A DNA stretch of 64,000 nt from Hydrogenophaga sp. NFH-34. GTDB taxonomy: Bacteria > Pseudomonadota > Gammaproteobacteria > Burkholderiales > Burkholderiaceae_C. The stretch spans positions 1-64,000 of the forward strand of contig NZ_JACBGE010000007.1 of assembly GCF_021401345.1 (NCBI RefSeq), read 5' to 3'. Shown here one piece after another: positions 37,341-47,258 of this stretch (within the stretch, counting starts at the first letter, position 1; the number at the start of each line of letters is the position of its first letter). The notes below the pieces were generated by a model. That model worked only from the letters and a program-made list of their open reading frames with translations, did not search any database and was not told where the DNA came from. The position numbers and the translations under genes are program-made.

Positions 37341-38639
37341 TCACATGCGCGATGGCAGCCAGGTCGCCAGCGCGGGCCAGACGTAGATCAGCCACGCCAG
37401 GAACAGGATCATCAGCCAGTAGGGCGTGACGCCGACGAAGATCTCGCGCACCGTGAGTTCGCGGTCTGGCACCGCGGCCTTGACCACGAACACGCTCATG
37501 CCGAAGGGCGGCGTGAGCACGCCGGCTTCGATCACCAGGATGCCGACCAGGGCGAACACGATCGGGTCGATGCCGAGCGAGACGGCGATCGGCCAGAAGA
37601 TCGGCACGGTCAGCAGCATGATGGAGATGCTGTCGATCATGCAGCCCAGGAAAAACCAGACCGTGGCCATGAACAGCATGGTGCCCACCGGCCCCAGGCC
37701 CCAGGCCTGCAGCAGCGCCTGCACTTCCTGCGGCAGACCGTTGAGCGCCACCAGCTTGCTGAACATGGTGGCCGTGAGCAGCAGCAGCATGATCGGCGTG
37801 ACCGTGCGGCCCGCTTCCAGGAAGGCATGGCCCATGCCGCGCCAGCGCATGCCCTTGAGCCAGGCCACGACCAGCGCGCCGAGCAGACCGACCGCGCTGC
37901 CTTCGGTGGGGGTGAAAAAGCCGAACCAGATGCCGCCCAGCGTGAGCACGATCAGCACCCCCACGCCAAGCGCGCCCAGGGTCTGCCGCGGGTCGGCGGG
38001 CTGCGTGGCTTCGGGGCTTTCCGGGGCGGCCTGCGGCCGCAGCTTGGCGAACCCCGCGCAGTACACGGCGTACATCGTGGCCAGCAGCAGGCCCGGCATC
38101 ACGCCCGCGGCGAACAGCTTGCCCACCGACTGTTCCGTCAGGATGGCCCAGACGATCATGAACACCGACGGCGGGATCAGCAGCCCCAGCACCGAACTGC
38201 CGGCGATGCAGCCGGCGGCGAAGCTGCGGCTGTAGCGGTTGTCGCGCATCACGGGGTAGGCCACATGGCTGAACGCTGCCGCAGCCGCCACCCCGACACC
38301 GGTCACCGCCGCGAACACGGCGTTGCCGCCCACCGTGGCCACGGCCAGCCGGCCCGGCACGCCCTTGAGGCGGCGGTTGACGACGTTGAACAGGTCGCCG
38401 GCCGCGCCCGAATGCGCGATCAGCATGCCCATCACCGTGAAGCAGGGAATGACCACGAAGTTGTAGTCCTTGATGCCGGACAGGGCGGTCTGCCCCACCA
38501 GGTCCATGGCCGGCCAGGCGCCGCCCAGGGCGACATAGAGGCCGAACAGCGAACTGCCGGCAAAAGCGAAGATGACCGGCACACCGGCCATCACGAGAAC
38601 GACCAGCACCAGCAGCGCGGCCCAGGTTTCGATGAACAT
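37341..38639 (-). CDS. TRAP transporter large permease (DctM)
   Basis: This 432-residue membrane protein has the DctM signature regions GVPVIFAFAGSSLFGL, GCIAGSSVLGLLIPPSVFMI and GCMIDSISIMLLTVPIFWP. It would form the translocation channel with DctQ, powered by an ion gradient. GAGG lies five bases before ATG 38639. It is the last gene of the TRAP cluster and is convergent with tetR. Confidence 0.9.
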   Translation of the reverse strand: MFIETWAALLVLVVLVMAGVPVIFAFAGSSLFGLYVALGGAWPAMDLVGQTALSGIKDYNFVVIPCFTVMGMLIAHSGAAGDLFNVVNRRLKGVPGRLAVATVGGNAVFAAVTGVGVAAAAAFSHVAYPVMRDNRYSRSFAAGCIAGSSVLGLLIPPSVFMIVWAILTEQSVGKLFAAGVMPGLLLATMYAVYCAGFAKLRPQAAPESPEATQPADPRQTLGALGVGVLIVLTLGGIWFGFFTPTEGSAVGLLGALVVAWLKGMRWRGMGHAFLEAGRTVTPIMLLLLTATMFSKLVALNGLPQEVQALLQAWGLGPVGTMLFMATVWFFLGCMIDSISIMLLTVPIFWPIAVSLGIDPIVFALVGILVIEAGVLTPPFGMSVFVVKAAVPDRELTVREIFVGVTPYWLMILFLAWLIYVWPALATWLPSRM

Positions 38640-38649
38640 GAATACCTCG

Positions 38650-39153
38650 TCAGTGCGTGGGGGAAGCCGGCGTGGCGGCGCGGCCGCGCAGCGCCTCCAC
38701 CACAAAACCGATGCAGACCGCGGCCCCGATCAGCCAGAGCACCAGGGTGCCGAAGCGCAGGGGCGAAGCGGGCAGGCGGAAGGCGTCGTTGCCGAAGAAC
38801 TCGGCGCTCTTCCAGCCCTCGATGGCCGGTTCCCAGCCGGCGGCCACGAAGACCAGGAAGATCGCGCAGCCGATGCCCCAGGCCACCACGTCCAGGGCGC
38901 GCCGCATCAGCGGCGGCATGCGGTCGAGAAAGAACGTGACCCGCAGCAGCTTGCCCTCGCGCATGGCGTGTGGGGCCTGCAGGAAGGTCAGCAGCACCAG
39001 GCCGGCGCTGGTGAGCTCGGCGGTGCCCGCGAACGGGCGGTTGAACAGCAGGCGGCCCGCCACGTCGTAGGCGATGACGCCCACGAGGGCGAACAGGGTG
39101 GCCGCGCCGATCGTGTGCAGCCCGAGCAGGGCGCGGTCGATCCACGGTTTCAT
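38650..39153 (-). CDS. TRAP transporter small permease (DctQ)
   Basis: This 167-residue protein has four membrane segments and DctQ features (LVGVIAYDVAGRLLFNRPF, GTAELTSAGLVLLTFLQ). It is 10 bases upstream of dctM, and its ATG overlaps the preceding MFS stop by four bases. Confidence 0.88.
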   Translation of the reverse strand: MKPWIDRALLGLHTIGAATLFALVGVIAYDVAGRLLFNRPFAGTAELTSAGLVLLTFLQAPHAMREGKLLRVTFFLDRMPPLMRRALDVVAWGIGCAIFLVFVAAGWEPAIEGWKSAEFFGNDAFRLPASPLRFGTLVLWLIGAAVCIGFVVEALRGRAATPASPTH

Positions 39154-40346
39154 GAAGCTTCCTTGTGATGGGGGATGAAAAACCAGGCGGCGATGGCCAG
39201 CAAGGTCATGGTGGCTGTGCTGAAGACCACGGCCTGGTGCGCCGACAGCGCGCGCGGCAGCCAGGGGGTGGCCCAGGCCGAGAGCGCGCCGGTGCACATG
39301 TGCACCGTGCCGATGCCGGCCGTCACCAGGCCGGCCTGCCGCGCGTGGCCACCCAGGGCCATGGCGAAGGCGGCTGGAAACACCATGCCGTGGCCGACGG
39401 CGTACACCGTCAGCGCCAGCGTCCAGAGCCAGAGGCTGGGCCAGAGCAGCGAACCGGCCAGGCAGGCCATACCGGCCGCCGCCAGCACCAGCCCCTGCCG
39501 GAACAGCGTGGCACCGGGCCGGTGGGCCCGCTGCCGGACCCAGTGGTTGCCCACGGCAAAGCCCAGGTAGCTCAGGCCCAGCACGCTGGCGGCGGTGCCG
39601 CCGCCCACGCCGGTGGACGCCTGCAAGGCCGCCGGACCCGCCGCCGCGATGATGAAAAACGGCGCCGCGATGCCGGCGAAGGCCAGGGTGATGCGCTGCA
39701 ACGGCCGCTGGCGGGCCAGTTGCCCCCAGGACGACCAGCGTGGGGTGTGGGTCCCCGCCGGCCGGGTTTCGTGCTGCCAGCGCCAGGCCAGCAGGGCCCC
39801 GGCGCCGACCAGCAGCGCCAGCAGGCCCAGCGGGGTGCGCCAGGTGCTGTCCTGGGCCAGGGCCCAGGACAGGGGCGGGGTGATCGCCGGCAGAAAGGCA
39901 AAGACCAGGGCCAGCACCGCCATGCTGCGTTGCAAGGCCACGCCCTCGTGCAGGTCGCGCAGGCAGGTGCGCGGCACCACCAGGCAGGTCGACAGGCCCA
40001 GGCCGGTCAGGAACCGGCTGGCCATCAGCGTGCCCGGCGTGTCGGCCAGCACGCACAGCCAGGCCCCCAGACTGGCCAGCGCCAGGCCGGCCAGCAGGGT
40101 GACGCGACGGCCCCAGCGGTCCGCGGCATCGCCGGCCACCGGCTGGCCCAGGCCGAGGCCCAGGGCCAACAGCGCGACGGTCGCGGCGCGGCCGCTGCCG
40201 TCCAGCGGTGTCTGGCCGAACACGGGCTGCAGGCCGACCGCCACGTTCAGCCCCAGGGGGGCCAGGCTCGCCACGCCCGTCACATAGGCCAGTGACAGGT
40301 GCGGCGGGGCCGAGGGCGTGGAGGCCAGGTGGCCGGAGGACGTCAT
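39150..40346 (-). CDS. MFS transporter embedded in TRAP operon
   Basis: This 398-residue protein has 12 predicted membrane segments and the MFS motif GDAADRWGRRVTLLAGL. It resembles Bcr/CflA-type drug efflux carriers in length and in the loop ASRFLTGLGLSTCLVVPR. It lies between the TRAP binding protein and DctQ genes, 19 bases and minus 4 bases away, which is not usual TRAP organisation. It may export a product or offer a second uptake route. Confidence 0.8.
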   Translation of the reverse strand: MTSSGHLASTPSAPPHLSLAYVTGVASLAPLGLNVAVGLQPVFGQTPLDGSGRAATVALLALGLGLGQPVAGDAADRWGRRVTLLAGLALASLGAWLCVLADTPGTLMASRFLTGLGLSTCLVVPRTCLRDLHEGVALQRSMAVLALVFAFLPAITPPLSWALAQDSTWRTPLGLLALLVGAGALLAWRWQHETRPAGTHTPRWSSWGQLARQRPLQRITLAFAGIAAPFFIIAAAGPAALQASTGVGGGTAASVLGLSYLGFAVGNHWVRQRAHRPGATLFRQGLVLAAAGMACLAGSLLWPSLWLWTLALTVYAVGHGMVFPAAFAMALGGHARQAGLVTAGIGTVHMCTGALSAWATPWLPRALSAHQAVVFSTATMTLLAIAAWFFIPHHKEAS

Positions 40347-40365
40347 GGCGGGGCGGACCGGTCGC

Positions 40366-41421
40366 TCAGAGCGGGTAGTCGATCGGGAACTTGAAGCCCG
40401 CTTCTTCCAGGTAGCGCACATAGGTCTTCATGACCTGCGTGGCCGGCTGGCCCTTGCCATCGAGCTCCTTGGCGGCCTTGGCAGGCAGGTCCTTGACCAT
40501 CTCGGCCCAGTGGCGCTTTTCTGCCGGGGCGAGGGCGTTGACCTTGATGCCGGCCTCGCGCATGCGCGCCTCGATGGCGGCGTCGCGCTGCTTGCTGATG
40601 TCGGCCACCTTGATCGTGGCCTCGTCGGCCACCTCGTCGATGATCGCCACCACCTCCTTGGGCAGGCGGGCGCGGGTGCTGCGGCTCATGAACGACGCGA
40701 AGGTGCTGTAGGAGCCGAAGCCGGTCTTGGTCCAGACCTTGGCCACTTCCTTGAGCTTGAACGCTTCCATGCCGGAGATGAAGAACAGGCTGCCTTCGGC
40801 CAGGCCGTTCTGGATTGCCTGGTAGTGCTCACCGATGCCCAGCGTCACGGGCACGGCGCCGGTGGGAATGAACAGCGGGGCGTTGGTGCCGGCCATGGCC
40901 ACGCGCTTGCCCTTGAGGTCGTCGACCTTGCTCCAGTCGAAGGTGGTGGCCACGCCATAGGCTTCGGTCACCATCTGCGCCAGGATGTGCGCGTTGTACG
41001 GCTCCATGCTGGCCTGCAGCGCCGGCACTTCGCGCAGCATGCGCGTGGCCACCTTCTGCTGCAGCACCGGGTCGTCGGCGGTGAACGGCATGTAGGCGCT
41101 GTAATTCAGCAGGCCGGCGCGGGCCTGTTCGAAGCCGATCGGCGACAGGCCGATGTCGAGCGAGCCCTTCTGCACCGCTTCGATGGCGCCGTCGACCTTG
41201 GCCACGCTGCCGCCCCAGGCCTTGATGAAGCGGATGTCGTGACCGGTGCGGGCCTTCACGCGCTTGGTGACTTCGTCCGCGAAGAAGGTGTCGTAGACCT
41301 GCACGTAGGTCAGGCCGGGCGTGTGGCCGCCGCCCATGCGCAGGGTGAAGCTGGCGGCCTGGGCGCTGCCGGCGGCCACCGCCATGACGGCGGCGGCGAA
41401 GAGGGTGGAAAAGCGTTTCAT
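40366..41421 (-). CDS. TRAP transporter substrate-binding protein (DctP)
   Basis: This 351-residue periplasmic protein has a signal peptide (about 1-23, ending SAQA) and the DctP-type lobes (FIKAWGGSVAKVDGAIEAVQ, KGSLDIGLSPIGFEQ, and GLAEGSLFFISGMEAFKLKE). It should capture a carboxylate-type ligand for the DctQM permease. The exact ligand is unknown. Confidence 0.88.
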   Translation of the reverse strand: MKRFSTLFAAAVMAVAAGSAQAASFTLRMGGGHTPGLTYVQVYDTFFADEVTKRVKARTGHDIRFIKAWGGSVAKVDGAIEAVQKGSLDIGLSPIGFEQARAGLLNYSAYMPFTADDPVLQQKVATRMLREVPALQASMEPYNAHILAQMVTEAYGVATTFDWSKVDDLKGKRVAMAGTNAPLFIPTGAVPVTLGIGEHYQAIQNGLAEGSLFFISGMEAFKLKEVAKVWTKTGFGSYSTFASFMSRSTRARLPKEVVAIIDEVADEATIKVADISKQRDAAIEARMREAGIKVNALAPAEKRHWAEMVKDLPAKAAKELDGKGQPATQVMKTYVRYLEEAGFKFPIDYPL

Positions 41422-41449
41422 GTTGTCTCCTGGGGTCTCGTGGGGGGAA

Positions 41450-42235
41450 TCATTCGAAGGCCAGGTCGAGCAGCAGGCTCTCGTAGCGTTCGGGGTTGAG
41501 CAGGTGGGGATAGTGGCCCCCGGTGGGCAGGCGCACGTGGCGCGCGCCCGGGTAGCGCTGGCGCAGGCGGTCGCGCGCCGCGGGCGGGATCAGCGGGTCG
41601 TCCTCGCAGTCGAGCACCACGACCGCTGCGTCCGGCAAGGGCAGTGCCGGGCAGGCCGTGGCCTGGGTCACACCGGCAAACCGCGCGTGCAGGTTGTCGG
41701 GCGACTGGCGCTCTTCCAGCATCTGCTTCTGCAGTTGCTGCAGCGGGCTGACCGGACTGTTGCGCACGCGCTCCAGCCAGGTGGCGTGCAGCACGGCGGG
41801 CGGGGTCTGGCGCACCCACTCGGGGTCGAACAGCGGGTTGGCCGCGAGGTCGCTGGCGTCGGTGAAGCCGTTGCCGATCACGAGCTTGCGCACGTGGTCG
41901 GGGTACAGGCGCGCGAAGTGCTGCGCCCAGTACGCCGCGAACGACGAACCGACCACGATCGAACACGGCAGGCCGAGGTGGTCGAAGACCGCCTTCAGGC
42001 CCTGGCTCAGGCCTTCGGCATCGCTCTGTTCGGGATAGGTCACCGCGATCAGCCGCAGCCGTTCACCCAGCGACAGCAGGGTGCGCACGTACATGGCGCC
42101 GTCGCCCACCGAGCCGGGCAGCAGCACCACGGGTGGGCCGTCGGCCTTGGTGTCGATCCAGCGCCAGACGAAGCCGCCGCTGTCCAGCGAACACCAGGTG
42201 TGGCGCGCTTCGAGCCTGTCGATCAGCTCGCGCAT
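41450..42235 (-). CDS. alpha/beta hydrolase
   Basis: This 261-residue hydrolase has VVLLPGSVGDGAMYVRTLL (oxyanion region), a nucleophile elbow at VVGSSFAAYWAQHFA and a late His in TGGHYPHLLNPERY, so the triad looks complete. It resembles maspardin/SPG21-type hydrolases. The gene lies three bases after the cupin gene and before dctP, suggesting that it cleaves the imported compound. Confidence 0.82.
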   Translation of the reverse strand: MRELIDRLEARHTWCSLDSGGFVWRWIDTKADGPPVVLLPGSVGDGAMYVRTLLSLGERLRLIAVTYPEQSDAEGLSQGLKAVFDHLGLPCSIVVGSSFAAYWAQHFARLYPDHVRKLVIGNGFTDASDLAANPLFDPEWVRQTPPAVLHATWLERVRNSPVSPLQQLQKQMLEERQSPDNLHARFAGVTQATACPALPLPDAAVVVLDCEDDPLIPPAARDRLRQRYPGARHVRLPTGGHYPHLLNPERYESLLLDLAFE

Positions 42236-42238
42236 GGC

Positions 42239-42811
42239 TCAGTACTTCCCGTCGGCGGTCATGTAGCCCTCGGCGATGAGGGTGGCGTGGGCCTCGGGCG
42301 AGAACTCGGCTTCCGGCGAGTCGCCGCCGATGACGAACATCAGCCAGTGCGTGCCCTCGGGTTCGTCGAAGGTGATGTTCTCGAAGCGGCGCTGCACGCC
42401 GGCCGGGAAGGAGATCACGTCGAAGGGGCCGAGGTCGAAGTGTTCGACCTGACCGTCCACTTCCCAGGAGCAGCGCCATTGGCCGGTCATGGGCATGAAG
42501 GTTTCGTTGGTGTCGTGGTTGTGCATCATCGGGCCCTTGCCGGGGCTGGCCTCGCAAAAGCCGAGGTTGAAGCCTTCGCTGATCTTGATGTGCGCGTGCT
42601 TGGCTGCGTCGTCACCCACCGGCGACACGACGACCGTGCCGTCGGCCTTGGCGGGCGGCTGGAAACCGATGATGTTGTAGAGCTTGCGCAGGGCGCTCGG
42701 GTGGCGGCTGTCGGGCAGGCCGCCGTCGTGGCCCTTGACCTCGCTGAACAGGGCCACGCGCTGGCGCATCTGTTCGCGGGTGACACGGATGGTGGGGATC
42801 TTGGGGGTCAT
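42239..42811 (-). CDS. cupin-domain protein
   Basis: This 190-residue single-cupin protein has the metal-site motif HNHDTNETFMPMTG (two His and Glu) and a second-half motif FDVISFPAGVQRRFEN. It may be a dioxygenase, isomerase or ligand-binding protein. It is the first gene of the TRAP catabolic cluster, transcribed away from the LysR gene. Confidence 0.8.
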   Translation of the reverse strand: MTPKIPTIRVTREQMRQRVALFSEVKGHDGGLPDSRHPSALRKLYNIIGFQPPAKADGTVVVSPVGDDAAKHAHIKISEGFNLGFCEASPGKGPMMHNHDTNETFMPMTGQWRCSWEVDGQVEHFDLGPFDVISFPAGVQRRFENITFDEPEGTHWLMFVIGGDSPEAEFSPEAHATLIAEGYMTADGKY

Positions 42812-42983
42812 GGGATCGCTCTCCTGGGGATGAAAAAAGCAAAGGCCACCCGGGCCCTTCAGGGCCAGGACGGGACGGCGCCAGGCCGTCGGTTCGGGAA
42901 CAAGGGGCGGCTGGGCCGGCGTGGGTGCCGGCGGCCGCGGTCCACCGCTAGGCGCGGGGCGGAATTTGTGGGGTCATGGGTTT

Positions 42984-43026
42984 TGTCTCCGTTTGTCTTT
43001 GATGTGCATCAATTACAGTGGAGACA
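42984..43026. promoter_or_regulatory. dyad operator between cupin operon and lysR
   Basis: TTGATG-TG-CATCAA (42999-43012) is flanked by TGTCTCC (42984-42990) and GGAGACA (43020-43026), nearly concentric (centres 43005.5 and 43005). The inner palindrome fits the T-N11-A type recognised by LysR regulators. It is 59 bases upstream of lysR and about 170 bases upstream of the cupin start. That leaves a long, GC-rich leader for the operon. Confidence 0.55.
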
Positions 43027-43084
43027 GTTGGGCCCGGCAATTCGCTCAGTCGATAGCCGGTATCGAGAAAAAAGCAAAACACCC

Positions 43085-44035
43085 GTGAGACTGCGCGACC
43101 TGGACCTCAATCTGCTCGTGGCGCTGGACGCCTTGCTGCGCGAGGCGCATGTGTCCCGGGCGGCGGCGCGGCTGGAAATCAGCCAGTCGTCGATGAGCCT
43201 GGCGCTGTCCAAGCTGCGCGCCGTGTTCGACGATCCGCTGCTGGTCAAGGGCAGCAGCGGCCTGGTGCTGACGGCCAAGGCGCAGGAGCTGCGGCCGCGG
43301 CTGGAAGGGGCGCTGCAGCAGATCGACAGCCTGCTCAACGAGATGGAGTCGTTCGACCCGGGCAAGGCGCGCGACACCATCACCCTGATCGTCACCGACT
43401 ACATCGACTTCATTCTGGTGCCCGCGCTGATCAAGGTCATGGCGGAGCAGGCCCCCGGTGTCACGCTGCGCGTGGTCGGTCCCAACCCCAAGCGCCTGGG
43501 CGAAGTGTTCAGTGCCGGCGAGGTCGATGTCTCGGTCACCTACTTTCCCAATCCGCCCGCCAGCCTGCGCACGCGCCCGCTGTTCACCGACCGCCTGGTG
43601 GGCATCGCGCGGCGCCACCACCCCTTTCTGGCCGACCCGGGCAACCTCGAAGCGTTCTGCAACCACCAGCACGTGACCGTCGAGCCGGGCGAAGCCACCA
43701 TGTACAACGCCCTGGTCGACCTGCGGTTGCAGCAGATGGGGCTGGGCCGGCACGTGGCCTTGCAGAAACCGACCTTTCTGGGCGTGCCCTTCATCGTCCA
43801 GCAGACCGACCTGCTGGCCACGCTGCCGGCGACCGTGGCCCACCGCTTCACCACCTTCACCGACATCGAGGTCTTCGAGCCGCCGCTGGCCCTGCAGCCG
43901 CTGGACGTGGTGCTGCTCTGGCACGACCGCACACACACCAACCCGTTGCACCGGTGGTTTCGCGAACAGGTGATCGCGCTGTGTGCCCAGCCGGCCACCT
44001 GGGCCGGGTCCGGGCGGGCGCCGGCCGGGCTCTGA
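43085..44035 (+). CDS. LysR-family transcriptional regulator
   Basis: This 316-residue regulator has an N-terminal helix-turn-helix (about 1-60: DLDLNLLVALDALLREAHVS, RAAARLEISQSSMSLALSKL) and a C-terminal effector-binding domain. It resembles the NodD/LeuO branch. Start is GTG 43085. The frame is open far upstream but that part is antisense to other genes. It probably controls the divergent TRAP operon. Confidence 0.85.
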   Translation: MRLRDLDLNLLVALDALLREAHVSRAAARLEISQSSMSLALSKLRAVFDDPLLVKGSSGLVLTAKAQELRPRLEGALQQIDSLLNEMESFDPGKARDTITLIVTDYIDFILVPALIKVMAEQAPGVTLRVVGPNPKRLGEVFSAGEVDVSVTYFPNPPASLRTRPLFTDRLVGIARRHHPFLADPGNLEAFCNHQHVTVEPGEATMYNALVDLRLQQMGLGRHVALQKPTFLGVPFIVQQTDLLATLPATVAHRFTTFTDIEVFEPPLALQPLDVVLLWHDRTHTNPLHRWFREQVIALCAQPATWAGSGRAPAGL

Positions 44036-44053
44036 GCCGGGCGCCGCCAACAC

Positions 44054-44290
44054 TCAGTCGCCGGCGATGTCGTCCAGCGTCAGGTCGTAGCGCGTCATGA
44101 GGGCCAGGATCTCGGCGATGGCCGCCTGCCGTTCGGCGACGACGTCGCGCTCGGCCGCGGCGAAGAACGAGCTGGCGTTCTTCATCAGTTCGAGGAAGCG
44201 GTGGTCGCTCAGGGGCTCCGGTCGTTTGGCCGGGGGCGTGGGCGTGCGGGCGTGCGGGCGGCGCGGAGGCGGTCTCATGAAGGTCGCCAT
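44054..44290 (-). CDS. small hypothetical protein with coiled helix
   Basis: This 78-residue protein has a basic, Pro-rich N-terminus (MRPPPRRPHARTP) followed by a predicted helix (ELMKNASSFFAAAERDVVAE) and a short tail (MTRYDLTLDDIAGD). The helical part loosely recalls the oligomerisation half of H-NS-like proteins, but the DNA-binding C-terminus is absent, so I do not assign it. A second ATG lies at residue 5. It is convergent with lysR and divergent from frmA. Confidence 0.5.
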   Translation of the reverse strand: MATFMRPPPRRPHARTPTPPAKRPEPLSDHRFLELMKNASSFFAAAERDVVAERQAAIAEILALMTRYDLTLDDIAGD

Positions 44291-44374
44291 TATCCGGAAA
44301 ACCGCTGCCTCTCACCGTCGCGTCGGGCTTTGCCAGGCCTGGGCGCCCGGTGGTCCGGGCCTGCGTGACAATAG

Positions 44375-45529
<1,155 letters not shown>

Positions 45530-45558
45530 GCTACTGAGCGGCGCCTCACCCCGCGGAG

Positions 45559-45587
45559 AAAACCGGCCACCAGGGCCGGTTTTTTTT
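45559..45587 (+). terminator. intrinsic terminator after frmA
   Basis: Stem AAAACCGGCC and GGCCGGTTTT with loop ACCAG and an eight-base T-run lies 30 bases after the frmA stop. The T-run touches the stop codon of the convergent chemoreceptor gene, so it can shield both. Confidence 0.85.
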
Positions 45588-47134
45588 CAGGCCGTTCGGA
45601 ACACCCGCACCACCTGCGCCAGCCGGTCGGCCTGCTCGGTCATGCTGGCCGCTGCGGCGGCGCTCTGCTCCACGAGCGCCGCGTTCTGCTGCGTCATCTG
45701 GTCGAGGTTGGCAATCGCCGCGTTGATCTGGTGGATGCCGTCGGCCTGCTCGCCCGTGGCGGCCGCGATGTCGCCGATGATGTCGCGCACCCGCACGACG
45801 CTTTCGACGATTTCCGACATCGTCTGCCCGGCCTGACCCACCAGTTGGCTGCCTTCGGCGACCTTGTCGACCGAGGCACCGATCAGCCCCTTGATTTCCT
45901 TGGCCGCCTCGGCACTGCGCTGGGCGAGATTGCGGACCTCGCCCGCCACGACCGCGAAGCCGCGACCCTGCTCGCCGGCGCGGGCCGCTTCCACGGCCGC
46001 ATTCAGCGCCAGGATGTTGGTCTGGAAGGCGATGCCGTCGATCACCCCGATGATGTCGTTGATCTTGCGCGAGGACTGCTGGATCGCGTCCATCGTGGCG
46101 ACCACCTGGGCCACCACCTCGCCGCCCTTGGCCGCACTTTTGCCGGCGGCGTCGGCGAGCTGGTTGGCCACGTTGGCGGAATCGGCCGACTGCTTGATGG
46201 TGCCGGACATCTGCTCCATCGACGCCGCGGTCTCTTCCAGGCTGGACGCGGTCTGCTCGGTGCGGGCCGACAGGTCCTGGCTGCCGGTGGCCACTTCGCG
46301 CGCGGCGACGGTGATGCTGTCGGTGCCCTGTTTGACGTCGGTCACCACCCTGGCCAACTGGTCGCGCATGCGCGAGAGCGCCTTGATCATGGCGCCAAAC
46401 TCGTCTTTGCGGGTGTCGTCGATGTGGGCCCCCAGATCCCCGCCCGCAATGCGCTCGGCAAAGCCGATGGTGTCGTCCAGGGGCGCGCGGATGCTGCGGA
46501 TCAGGAAGAAGGCACCGCCCACCAGCACCCCGATCAGGCCCAGCACCTGCGCCGCGGCCAGCTCCAGGCTCAGGGTGCGCTCGGCGGCCTGGCTGACCTG
46601 CAGCTCGGCCAGGATCTGTTTTTGCAGGTCGGCGAATGCCTGCAGCGCCGCCAGGTACGGCGGGATCAGCGTGTTGAACCGGGTGTTGATCTCGGCGATC
46701 GCGCCGGCACTGTCACCGGCGTCCTTGAGCCGGTTGGCCTGGGCCAGCGAGTCGAGCACGCGCTGGCGGCGTTCGGCAATCTGGTCCAGCTGGGCCTGCT
46801 CGGCCGGACTCGTGTCCATGGCCTGCAACTGTTTCTGCAGCTCGGAGATGCGTGCCGAGCCGGCCGGAATCAGGGTCTTGTAGAGCGCGGCGATGGCCGG
46901 ATCGGCCGAGAGCATCGAGGCCTGCACCCGGGTCACCGTGACCTCGGTCTGGCCCGTCCATTCGATGGCCAGCGCCGTTTTCTGCGACAGCCGGGACATC
47001 GCGACTTCGGCGGTCTGTGTCAACCGCGCCGAACGCCATCCGGCGGAGGCGATGGTGGCGATGAGGGCCAGCACGATGAGGGCGACGCCGAACCAGAGCT
47101 TGGCGCCAACGGACAGATTGCGGGTGACGTTCAT
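45587..47134 (-). CDS. methyl-accepting chemotaxis protein
   Basis: This 515-residue receptor has TM1 (about 11-32), a four-helix-bundle-type periplasmic sensor (about 33-188), TM2 (about 190-210), a HAMP segment and a cytoplasmic signalling hairpin. The tip sequence is IDGIAFQTNILALNAAVEAA. The ligand is unknown. A position between frmA and mtlD gives no clear clue. Start is ATG 47134. Confidence 0.9.
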   Translation of the reverse strand: MNVTRNLSVGAKLWFGVALIVLALIATIASAGWRSARLTQTAEVAMSRLSQKTALAIEWTGQTEVTVTRVQASMLSADPAIAALYKTLIPAGSARISELQKQLQAMDTSPAEQAQLDQIAERRQRVLDSLAQANRLKDAGDSAGAIAEINTRFNTLIPPYLAALQAFADLQKQILAELQVSQAAERTLSLELAAAQVLGLIGVLVGGAFFLIRSIRAPLDDTIGFAERIAGGDLGAHIDDTRKDEFGAMIKALSRMRDQLARVVTDVKQGTDSITVAAREVATGSQDLSARTEQTASSLEETAASMEQMSGTIKQSADSANVANQLADAAGKSAAKGGEVVAQVVATMDAIQQSSRKINDIIGVIDGIAFQTNILALNAAVEAARAGEQGRGFAVVAGEVRNLAQRSAEAAKEIKGLIGASVDKVAEGSQLVGQAGQTMSEIVESVVRVRDIIGDIAAATGEQADGIHQINAAIANLDQMTQQNAALVEQSAAAAASMTEQADRLAQVVRVFRTA

Positions 47135-47223
47135 GGGGCTGAAGGTGGGGCGCGGTCCAGGCAGGACCGCGGGGCCCCGGCAATGCGCCGGTACCTTCCG
47201 GTATCGACGCCGCCCCTTCCGGA

Positions 47224-47258
47224 CTTGAGGGGCCCCGGCCCTCTCAAGCACTTTTTTT
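47224..47258 (+). terminator. plus-oriented hairpin with T-run at the mtlD stop
   Basis: CTTGAGGGG (47224-47232) pairs with CCCTCTCAAG (47239-47248), with one bulged T, followed by T7 at 47252-47258. It has the form of an intrinsic terminator for plus-strand transcription, although no plus-strand gene ends here. It overlaps the end of the minus-strand mtlD gene. Confidence 0.4.

Noticed and set aside
41321-43084. Upstream extension of the lysR frame (about 590 codons)
   Set aside because: It is antisense to dctP, hydrolase and cupin genes. The helix-turn-helix begins right after GTG 43085.
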